From an uncultured bacterium (GTDB taxonomy: Bacteria > Desulfobacterota > Binatia > HRBIN30): a DNA stretch of 5,718 nucleotides. The stretch covers positions 1 to 5,718 of the forward strand of contig CALJUJ010000210.1 of NCBI GenBank assembly GCA_937975525.1, read 5' to 3'. The notes beneath the pieces are model-generated. The model was not told the DNA's origin. It saw only the letters and a program-made list of their open reading frames with translations, and did no database searches. The position numbers and the translations under genes are program-made. This document shows, in pieces, positions 1-5,718 of this stretch (positions are counted from its first letter, which is position 1; every line of letters starts with the position of its first letter).

Positions 1-353
1 TGCGCCCCGACGGCATCCTCGACATCCGCCGCGTCATCCTCCACGAGCTCGGTCACGTCCTCGGCCTCGTCCACCCCGACGAGAACGGTCAGTTCGTCCA
101 GGCGATCATGAATCGCCGCGTCAGCAACCGTGACCGCCTGCAAGCCGACGACATCTCCGGCGCGTCGTTCATCTACCGCGGCGGCGTACCTCCGGCCGGC
201 CCGCCGCCCGACGGCGCCAGCAGCGGCTGCCAGCTCGACCCCCGCGACACCGCGTCGCCCTTCGCCGCCTCACTGCTGCTCGCGGGAGCCTGGCTCGCCG
301 CCTGCGCCCGCCGCCGGCGCGTGCCAGCGGATCTCCCCCGCCGCCGTCAATAA
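1..353 (+). CDS. Matrixin-type (M10-like) zinc metallopeptidase with C-terminal sorting tail, 5'-truncated by the window
   Basis: This is the 3' end of a gene that starts before the window; the first whole codon is at base 3 and the stop is TAA at 351-353, giving 116 visible residues. The zinc site HELGHVLGLVH is encoded at 42-74: three His ligands plus the catalytic Glu, in the HExxHxxGxxH spacing of metzincins. A Met-turn (IMN) follows at 105-113, then a 'DDISGASFIY' segment at 153-182, which resembles the end of the matrixin (Peptidase_M10) domain. A Pro/Gly-rich linker leads to a Gly-Cys (Cys at 228-230), a hydrophobic helix (about 258-308) and four Arg codons (309-320). The protein is therefore expected to be exported and held at the envelope or surface, where it cleaves proteins; the substrate is unknown. 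The signal peptide and any propeptide are outside the window. Its last 84 bases overlap addA on the opposite strand. The peptidase call is firm; the exact subfamily is less so. Confidence 0.82.
   Translation, partial: RPDGILDIRRVILHELGHVLGLVHPDENGQFVQAIMNRRVSNRDRLQADDISGASFIYRGGVPPAGPPPDGASSGCQLDPRDTASPFAASLLLAGAWLAACARRRRVPADLPRRRQ
225..320 (+). other. Tripartite C-terminal sorting/anchor signal (MYXO-CTERM-like)
   Basis: Within the metallopeptidase C-terminus there is a Gly-Cys motif (225-230), a short polar spacer, a hydrophobic stretch (ASLLLAGAWLAACA, about 267-308) and an Arg-Arg-Arg-Arg cluster (309-320). Ten more residues precede the stop. Cys, transmembrane helix and basic cluster in this order is the layout of MYXO-CTERM-type sorting tails, which are processed by a dedicated intramembrane protease. 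The PEP motif that would suggest exosortase sorting is absent. The match is by eye. A plain C-terminal membrane anchor is the alternative. Confidence 0.55.
270..353. other. 84-bp convergent, codon-aligned overlap of the metallopeptidase and addA 3' ends
   Basis: The + strand gene ends at 353 and the - strand addA ends at 270, so both 3' ends are coded by the same 84 bases and there is no intergenic terminator region. The reading registers coincide: codons on both strands occupy the same base triplets. The peptidase stop TAA (351-353) reads as a TTA leucine codon (residue 1104) in addA, and the addA stop TGA (272-270) reads as a TCA serine codon in the peptidase. The overlap encodes most of the peptidase's anchor helix and its Arg cluster, and the last 27 residues of AddA. 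Confidence 0.85.
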
Positions 354-3300
354 CAACCCCATCCGCACGCTGCGTGCGCCGACCACTCCGGCGCCGCGCA
401 GGAGCTCGGCGTATCCCTCGAGCTGCCGCGCGTAGTCGGGATAGGCCACGGCCACCGCTCCGTCGCGCGGCGCGTCGGTCTTGTAGTCGAGAAGCGTCAT
501 GACGTCGCCGTCGCGGTGCACCAGGTCGACGTAGCCCCCCACCCGCTCCCCGGAGCGGCTCCCGACCACCGGCACTTCAGCGGCACAGGTGCTCGCACCC
601 GGCTCGATGCCGATCGCGCGCAGCGCGGCGAGCGCCCGCTCGACGTCGGCGATCGCCTCGTCGCGATGCTCGTCCACCCCGGCCTCGGCCGCCGCGAGCT
701 CGACGGCGCGCCCGGCGTCGAGTCCGGCCACCACCTGCACCAACTCGAGAGCTCGATGCACCAACGTGCCGAACGCGGCGCCGAATCGCCCGGCACTCGC
801 CTTGTGCCGCCGTTCGACGGCGCGCGACTCGGCCCCTTCGTCGTCGGCACCGCGCTCCTCCACAGCGCTCACCGCCAACGGCCGCGCCGCCGCCACCGAG
901 GCATCCGCAATCCGCGCCGCCCACGCGTTCGCCTTCGCGGCCAGCGCCGCATCGACGTCGGCTGCGGGCATCGCCACGCCGTCCGCCAGCGCCGGCGCCC
1001 CGGCCCATTCCGGCGGCCGGTCGGGCGCGTAGGTCGCCATCGTCTGCGCGAGCTGCGGCGGCATGCCGTGCACGAGTGCAGCCGTTGCATACTCCCAACG
1101 GCCCTTCGGCGAAGGTACCGGGATCGCCAGCAAGTCGCGCGCGCGCGTCGCGGCGACGTAGTACATGCGCCGGCGCTCCTCCTGCGCGAAGCGCCGTTCG
1201 CGTTCGACGAGACCTTCGCTCGGATACTCCACCGACACCGTGCCCAGGTTGAGGGCCCATGTCCTGCCGTCGCGGTCGACCTGCCACGCGCCGGAGCCGC
1301 GGTCGGGGAGGATCTGGAAGCCGTCCCAGAGGATCGTCACCGGAAACTCGAGCCCCTTGGCGCCATGCATGGTCATTACCCGCACCGCGGCATCGCCGAT
1401 CGGCTCCGGGGTCTCGAGGTACACCGGCGCCTCGGCCCAACCGCGGAAGACCTCGGTGACCGCGTCGAAGTCGAGCCCTTCGAGCGCCGCGCGGCGATCG
1501 GCCTCGAGCGCGATTTCGTACAGGGCCGCGAGCGTCTGGCCGGCGTTGCGGCCGGTCGCCGCCGCGCGCCCGATCGCCGTCCGTTCGATCAGATCGCGCG
1601 CCGTCGCTCCCGGCGCCTGGCCGTGGCGCCGCTGGCGCAGCTCGGCGACGATCGCGCGCGCCTCCTCGAGGCGAGCGCGGCTGGCATCCTCGTCGGCGTT
1701 CTTGAAGACCATGCCGGCGACGTGGTCCTCGAGATCGACGGCGAAGAACGGCGGCCGCAACAGCGTCGCCTCGGCGACGCCGTCGTGGCGATCGGCCAGC
1801 GCCCGCAGGCCGAGGAGGAACTGGCGCACGATCGGATGGCCGAGGAACAGCGAGCCGCCGCGTGCGGTGTAGGCGATCTCCAGCGCGTCGAGCTCGCGCA
1901 GCAAGTAGCGCAGGTGCGTCGTCACGCAGGCGAGCACGGCGATGTCGCCGGGGCGCACCGGCCGCTCGCGGCCGCTGTCGAGGTCGCGCACCGGAAACCC
2001 TTCGGCCAGCAGCCAGCGCACGTAGCGCGCGGTCATCTGCCCCTCCACCTCGCGTCCGCGCTGCGCCAGCAGCGCCGCGCCGCCGCTGTCGGTGTACGGC
2101 AGGAGGTGGACCGCGCGGCGCCCGTCCGTCGCCGGCACGGCCGCGGCCAGGTCCTCGTACGGTGCCCGGCCCGAGTCGGGGTCGAAGCCGCCGCGGTCGC
2201 GCCCCAGCAGCGCGGCCAGCCGATCGTTGTAGAACTCGATCAGCGCCGCCGAGCTGCGGAAGTTCGTCGTCAGCCGCTCCTGGCGTGCGCGACCGGCGAC
2301 GAGCCGCTCGACCGCGTGGCTGTACATGGCGATGTCGGCGCGCCGAAAGCGGTAGATCGACTGCTTCGGAGCGCCGACGATCGTCAACTTGCCCGGCGCC
2401 AGCGGCACCTCGTCCCAGCGGCGCGCGGCTGCGCCCGGAGCGGCGCTGCCGCAGAGATAGAAGACGATCTCGCACTGCAGCGGATCGGTGTCCTGGAACT
2501 CGTCGACGAACACGTGGTCGAACAGCCCCTGGTAGAAGCGGCGCGCCTCGGCGTCGTCGCGCAGCAGATTGCGTAGCTTGATGAGCAGATCGAGGTAGTC
2601 GACGACCTCGTGCTCCGCCTTGATGCGCTCGTAGAACGCGCAGGCCACCGGCGCGAGGCGCACCAGCCGCGTCGCCAGCCAGCGATGCGGTCCCTTCAGC
2701 TGCTCGAGGATCCAGGCATTGCGCGGCTGCTCGGGATGGACGGTCTTGTAGACGCCCCAGGCCATGCCGTCGTCCTGGAAGTCGCGCCCCTTGTACAGAG
2801 GCCGCCCGCGCAGCGCGTCCTCGACGATGCGGATCGCCTCGGGCGGCGTGCGCGCCGACGGCAGGCGACGGAGCGCACGCGCGATGCGTCGCAAGCGGGC
2901 GGTGCCCGTCGACCCGCCGCGCGTCTTCTTCACGATGTCGGCGAACCGGGCCGCCGCCTCGCAGGCTCGGTCCAACCCGGGGAACGGCGGCTCCGGGAGG
3001 GCGACGTCGACGTCGCGCGTGTCGATCATGCGCGCCAGGGTGTCTTCCAACGACGGCACGGGGCCGAAGCTCGAGCGCGCACGCTCGATCTGCAGGCCGG
3101 CCTCGACGGCGGCGCGCAACGTATCGGGAGCCTCGGCGACGAGCTCGGCGGGCACGCTCGCGGCGAAAGGGCCGAGATCTTCGGCGAGGGTACCGAGCTC
3201 GGCGCCGCGCTGCAGCCGCCGCAGCGTCTCGTGCACGAGGCCGGCGTTGTCCTCGAGCAACGCATACGAGGGGCTGAGCTCCGCTTCGACCGGGCGCAGC

Positions 3301-3662
3301 CGCAGCAGCCGGTCGGCGAAGCCGTGGATCGTGCCGATGAACGCCGCGTCGACGTTGCCGAGCGCATCGCGCAGCGCCGCCGAGCGGCGGGGATCGTCGC
3401 GAGCGCTGCGCTCGAGATCGCGCAGCAGTCTCTCGCGCAAGCGAAAGCGCAACTCGCCGGCGGCGCGGCGGGTGAACGTGATCGCGGCGATGCGCTGGAT
3501 CGACAGCGGCGTGTCGCGGGCATCCTCGGGTGCCAGCAGAGCGACGGCACGGTCGATGATCGTGCGCGTCTTGCCGGTCCCCGCACCGGCGATGACGACG
3601 ACGTTGCGCTCGCGTTCGGCGACGATGCGCGTGCGCGCCTCGTGATCCGGAGGGTGCTTCAC
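270..3662 (-). CDS. addA: AddA-like ATP-dependent helicase/nuclease subunit (UvrD/RecB-type motor plus PD-(D/E)XK nuclease)
   Basis: The product has 1130 residues, close to usual AddA length. The motor motifs run in SF1A order: Walker A AGAGTGKT (25-32), Ia ITFTRRAAGEL (61-71), a TIHGF segment (111-115), Walker B VDEFQDT (386-392), III GAPKQSIYRFRRAD (430-443), IV TTNFRSS (465-471), V TMHGAKGLEF (764-773) and VI YYVAATRAR (834-842). An Ala-rich, charged linker (about 900-960) joins a RecB-type nuclease: GTLVHRALE (His969), GGYVDLV (Asp1046), LLDYKTD (Asp1059, Lys1061) and Q1080-x3-Y1084. With AddB it should unwind and resect double-strand breaks for RecA loading. The start is GTG at 3662-3660; it overlaps the addB stop as GTGA and has GGAGG six bases upstream. 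Oddities are no Gln in the first 30 residues where the Q motif should lie, and Ala431 in place of the usual Asp of motif III. A standalone RecB-like helicase-nuclease or an AdnB-type subunit is less likely, given the AddB-like partner. Confidence 0.88.
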   Translation of the reverse strand: MKHPPDHEARTRIVAERERNVVVIAGAGTGKTRTIIDRAVALLAPEDARDTPLSIQRIAAITFTRRAAGELRFRLRERLLRDLERSARDDPRRSAALRDALGNVDAAFIGTIHGFADRLLRLRPVEAELSPSYALLEDNAGLVHETLRRLQRGAELGTLAEDLGPFAASVPAELVAEAPDTLRAAVEAGLQIERARSSFGPVPSLEDTLARMIDTRDVDVALPEPPFPGLDRACEAAARFADIVKKTRGGSTGTARLRRIARALRRLPSARTPPEAIRIVEDALRGRPLYKGRDFQDDGMAWGVYKTVHPEQPRNAWILEQLKGPHRWLATRLVRLAPVACAFYERIKAEHEVVDYLDLLIKLRNLLRDDAEARRFYQGLFDHVFVDEFQDTDPLQCEIVFYLCGSAAPGAAARRWDEVPLAPGKLTIVGAPKQSIYRFRRADIAMYSHAVERLVAGRARQERLTTNFRSSAALIEFYNDRLAALLGRDRGGFDPDSGRAPYEDLAAAVPATDGRRAVHLLPYTDSGGAALLAQRGREVEGQMTARYVRWLLAEGFPVRDLDSGRERPVRPGDIAVLACVTTHLRYLLRELDALEIAYTARGGSLFLGHPIVRQFLLGLRALADRHDGVAEATLLRPPFFAVDLEDHVAGMVFKNADEDASRARLEEARAIVAELRQRRHGQAPGATARDLIERTAIGRAAATGRNAGQTLAALYEIALEADRRAALEGLDFDAVTEVFRGWAEAPVYLETPEPIGDAAVRVMTMHGAKGLEFPVTILWDGFQILPDRGSGAWQVDRDGRTWALNLGTVSVEYPSEGLVERERRFAQEERRRMYYVAATRARDLLAIPVPSPKGRWEYATAALVHGMPPQLAQTMATYAPDRPPEWAGAPALADGVAMPAADVDAALAAKANAWAARIADASVAAARPLAVSAVEERGADDEGAESRAVERRHKASAGRFGAAFGTLVHRALELVQVVAGLDAGRAVELAAAEAGVDEHRDEAIADVERALAALRAIGIEPGASTCAAEVPVVGSRSGERVGGYVDLVHRDGDVMTLLDYKTDAPRDGAVAVAYPDYARQLEGYAELLRGAGVVGARSVRMGLLLTAAGEIRWHAPAAGAGGEPGSREQQ

Positions 3663-5718
3663 TCGCTCCCTCCCTCTTCACGCTTGAGCGCCGTGAACGC
3701 CGACAGCGCGTCGGCTTCCGGGAGCGCGGCGAGCTTGGCGGCGCTTTGCGCCTGGGCGCCGTCGCCGCAGTGCGCCACGAACGGACAGCTACGACAATCG
3801 TCGGCGTGCGGCGTACGCACGAAGGTGCCATTCGCGAGCAGCTCCGCCGCGATCGTCAGCCAGCGCTGCGTCCGCGCCCGCAGTCCGTCGAGCTGTGCCG
3901 CGCGGAAGGCGCGCTCCGGCTCCTGCGTCGGCGACGGGTGTACGTACACGGCTTCGGCGACCTTCTGCCCAGCCGGCGCGATCGCCTCGGCGACGAGCGT
4001 GTAGAGGCCGATCTGCAGGTCGCGAGCCGCATTCACCTCCTGCTCGACGAGATCGCGTACCCGGCCGGTCTTCAAGTCGCGCACCGACCACTGTCCGTCG
4101 CCGAGCTCGTCGACGCGATCGATCGCCCCACGGAAGCGCAGCGGTCCGGCGTCGGTCGCGATCGCGATCGGCTCGGGCACACCGAAGCGCAGCTCGGAGG
4201 CGACGAACGTCCGGCGCGGCCGATCCCACTCGTCGCCGACGAGGCGGTCGAGCTGGGCGAGGAAGCGCGTACGCTCGCGCTCGCGGGCATGGCGACCGCG
4301 CAGCGGAAGCGTCTCGAGCAAGCGCTCGAACGCTGCCTCGGCGACGACGTGCGCCCGCCGCATCCAGTCGTCGGGGCTGCCCTCCCTGCGACAGATCGCC
4401 GCTCCGGCCTCACGCAGAAACTCGTCGGCAACCTGATGGAACAAGTTGCCGTACTGCACCGGATCGATGGCATCCGTCGACGGCCGCGGCGGTGGCTCGC
4501 GCCAATGCAGCACGCGCTCCAGCAGGAAGCGATGCGGGCAGCCGAGCAGCAGCTGCACCGCCGAGGCGCTGAGCGGACGCTCCTCGCTACCGAACGCGAA
4601 CCACTCCTGGAACGCCGCCCCGACGGCCCCGTCGTCGGCGACGATGCCGCGCGAGGAGCGCCCGGCGAGGATCGCGTGAACACGCCCGAGGTCGAGAGCA
4701 CCCGAGCGCCACCAAAGCGCCGGGGCCTTCCCTTCGCTCCCGGAGGCGTGCGCCGCCACGCCGGCCAGAACCGGCCGGGCCGCGACGGGCCACGACTCGG
4801 AGCCTGCACGCCGCACACCACCGCCGACGGCGAAGTAGGCGGCGCGCAGGCGACCGGCCGTGGGCACGTCGCCGGCGCCGGCCTCGGTGGCGGTGCGCGC
4901 CAGCGCCGTGGCCACCTCGAGCACGACGCCGGACACCTCGCGCTCGCTGCGATCGACCCACTGGCGCGGCACGGAAAGCGCCAGCTGCTGCTCGGCTCCG
5001 GCGACGGCGCGAAAGACGCCGTGCAGATCGTCGAGCACGCGGTCGGCGAGCCGCGGCACGACGACGCGCAGACCATCGCGCCCGGCGATCTCTTCGAGGC
5101 GCACGCGCAGGTCGTCGGGAACGATCGGATCGTCGTGCGGCGTGCGCGGCAGCCCACCTTCGGCGAGGCCGACGATGCGCACCGCGGCGAACGACAAGCC
5201 GGCGGCCTGGCTCGGTGTGCCGACGAAGACCCGGGCTTCGCCGAAGCGCCCGTGGCCGACGCGCTCACGCTGCAGACGCTGGCCGATCCAGCGCAACGCG
5301 AGCGCCGCGGAGAGCGAGTCGGTACCCGCGCCAGCGACGGCCGGCGCGAGCAATGCGTCGAGCCGCGCCACGAAATCGACCGGGTCCGGTGGCACCAGCA
5401 GATGGCGGCGGACGAACTCGATCAACGCCGGCCCGAACGTCGCCAGCGGCTCGCCATCGGCCACCGCTCGCGCCAGCGACTCGAGTGCCGCGACGGCCTC
5501 GAGGATCGGCTCGACGTCGCGAAGCCAGCGGCGCGCGGCGTTGGCGGCCATGCGGCGGCCGCGTTCCGGCGCCGTCTCCGTCTCGACCGCGGCGACCAGT
5601 GCCGCGAGCTCGGCGCGATGGGCCTGCAGGCGCCGACACCACTGCTCGATGCCGGCACGATCTCCGGGCCCGCCGCCGGCGATCCCGGCCTCGTACGAGA
5701 TCGCAGCGGCCCGGCTCG
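3659..5718 (-). CDS. addB: AddB-like subunit: inactivated helicase-like region plus Fe-S PD-(D/E)XK nuclease, N-terminus beyond the window
   Basis: The frame is open from the right edge to TGA at 3661-3659, giving 685 visible residues; the true start lies upstream. Residues here are counted from the internal Met at 5551-5549. A helicase-2-like segment (105-150) reads VFVGTPSQAAGLSF, then IVGLAEGGLPR and a DDPIVPDDLR-like stretch. The position fits motif V of UvrD proteins, but its HxxKGxE core is missing, so this half looks ATPase-dead. The nuclease follows: GNLFHQ (His372), GAIDRVDEL (Asp478), RDLKTG (Asp492, Lys494) and Q513-x3-Y517. Four cysteines match the AddB 4Fe-4S staple: Cys338 in LLLGCPHRF before the nuclease, then C586-x2-C589-x5-C595 after it. 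It should act as the second nuclease and Chi-sensing scaffold of AddAB, cutting the strand that AddA does not. It is the upstream gene of the addB-addA pair and overlaps addA by four bases. The related family of 'probable DNA repair protein' partners of UvrD-type nucleases, or an AdnA-like subunit, are alternatives. Confidence 0.83.
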   Translation of the reverse strand, partial: SRAAAISYEAGIAGGGPGDRAGIEQWCRRLQAHRAELAALVAAVETETAPERGRRMAANAARRWLRDVEPILEAVAALESLARAVADGEPLATFGPALIEFVRRHLLVPPDPVDFVARLDALLAPAVAGAGTDSLSAALALRWIGQRLQRERVGHGRFGEARVFVGTPSQAAGLSFAAVRIVGLAEGGLPRTPHDDPIVPDDLRVRLEEIAGRDGLRVVVPRLADRVLDDLHGVFRAVAGAEQQLALSVPRQWVDRSEREVSGVVLEVATALARTATEAGAGDVPTAGRLRAAYFAVGGGVRRAGSESWPVAARPVLAGVAAHASGSEGKAPALWWRSGALDLGRVHAILAGRSSRGIVADDGAVGAAFQEWFAFGSEERPLSASAVQLLLGCPHRFLLERVLHWREPPPRPSTDAIDPVQYGNLFHQVADEFLREAGAAICRREGSPDDWMRRAHVVAEAAFERLLETLPLRGRHARERERTRFLAQLDRLVGDEWDRPRRTFVASELRFGVPEPIAIATDAGPLRFRGAIDRVDELGDGQWSVRDLKTGRVRDLVEQEVNAARDLQIGLYTLVAEAIAPAGQKVAEAVYVHPSPTQEPERAFRAAQLDGLRARTQRWLTIAAELLANGTFVRTPHADDCRSCPFVAHCGDGAQAQSAAKLAALPEADALSAFTALKREEGGSE
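3669..3673 (-). promoter_or_regulatory. Shine-Dalgarno sequence for addA inside the end of addB
   Basis: Read on the - strand, the bases before the addA GTG are AGGGAGGGAGCGA. They contain GGAGG at 3673-3669, with six bases before the start codon at 3662. This strong site supports the GTG at 3662-3660 as the start, rather than a later ATG or GTG. With the four-base GTGA overlap it also suggests that addA is translated by coupling to, or re-initiation after, addB. Confidence 0.7.

Noticed and set aside
364..378. Perfect 6-bp inverted repeat (CGCACG-CTG-CGTGCG) just after the peptidase stop, a possible terminator
   Set aside because: The loop is only three bases, there is no T-run on either strand, and it lies inside addA coding sequence. 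A short GC palindrome is expected by chance at this base composition.
516..2576. 686-codon open frame on the + strand, antisense to addA
   Set aside because: It lies in exact antisense codon register to addA. In very GC-rich DNA this frame stays open because TTA, CTA and TCA codons are rare. Its translation is Arg/His/Ala-rich with no recognisable domain, whereas addA has every helicase and nuclease motif.
577..3831. 1084-codon open frame on the - strand, overlapping addA in another frame
   Set aside because: It is almost entirely Arg/Ala/Gly and spans the end of addB. It is a composition shadow of addA rather than a gene.
2610..4004. 464-codon open frame on the + strand across the addA/addB junction
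   Set aside because: It has the same codon-bias explanation. It runs antisense to addA, then crosses the junction out of register with addB, and its product has no family resemblance.
4156..4170. Tandem GCGATC units containing the palindrome GCGATCGC
   Set aside because: It encodes an Ile-Ala-Ile-Ala stretch of AddB with ordinary GC-rich codons and is not repeated as a dispersed element in the window.
5549..5551. ATG as the start of addB
   Set aside because: The frame stays open without a stop to the window edge. The upstream residues (for example YEAGIAGG and IEQWCRRLQ) look like AddB-type protein. Starting here would also remove the N-terminal half expected for the family.
1..5718. tRNA, rRNA, CRISPR, IS or phage elements
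   Set aside because: I saw no repeat arrays, terminal inverted repeats, tRNA-like clover-leaf sequences or transposase motifs. The window is essentially filled by the three coding regions.

Overview
This is a very GC-rich, gene-dense bacterial fragment with third codon positions dominated by G/C. It has no RNA genes, mobile elements or CRISPR arrays that I can see, and no intergenic gap longer than a few bases. The one lineage clue is the C-terminus of the first gene. It has a Gly-Cys, a hydrophobic helix and an Arg cluster, resembling the MYXO-CTERM type of surface-sorting tail. That would fit a Myxococcota-like or other former 'deltaproteobacterial' high-GC lineage, but this is inference only.

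Layout. Bases 1-353 on the + strand hold the 3' end of a secreted matrixin-type zinc metallopeptidase (HExxHxxGxxH zinc site, Met-turn, C-terminal anchor). From 270 to the right-hand edge, the - strand carries a two-gene unit transcribed right to left. The upstream gene (3659 to beyond 5718) is an AddB-like protein with a degenerate helicase-like region and a C-terminal iron-sulphur PD-(D/E)XK nuclease. The downstream gene (270-3662) is an AddA-like UvrD/RecB-type helicase with its own C-terminal PD-(D/E)XK nuclease. The two overlap by four bases (GTGA), and a strong Shine-Dalgarno sequence lies inside the end of addB.

How the genes work together. AddB and AddA are expected to form the AddAB helicase-nuclease, the functional equivalent of RecBCD. 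It resects double-strand breaks to produce the 3' single strand on which RecA loads. AddA supplies the ATP-driven motor and one nuclease, and AddB supplies the second nuclease and the likely Chi-recognising, non-motor scaffold. The metallopeptidase is functionally unrelated and only a convergent neighbour, but its last 27 codons and stop lie antisense to the last codons of addA.

I found no clearly undescribed system. The most unusual points are the codon-aligned tail-to-tail overlap, in which each gene's stop codon is the reverse complement of a sense codon in the other, and two departures from consensus in the AddA motor (no Gln in the Q-motif region, Ala for Asp in motif III).
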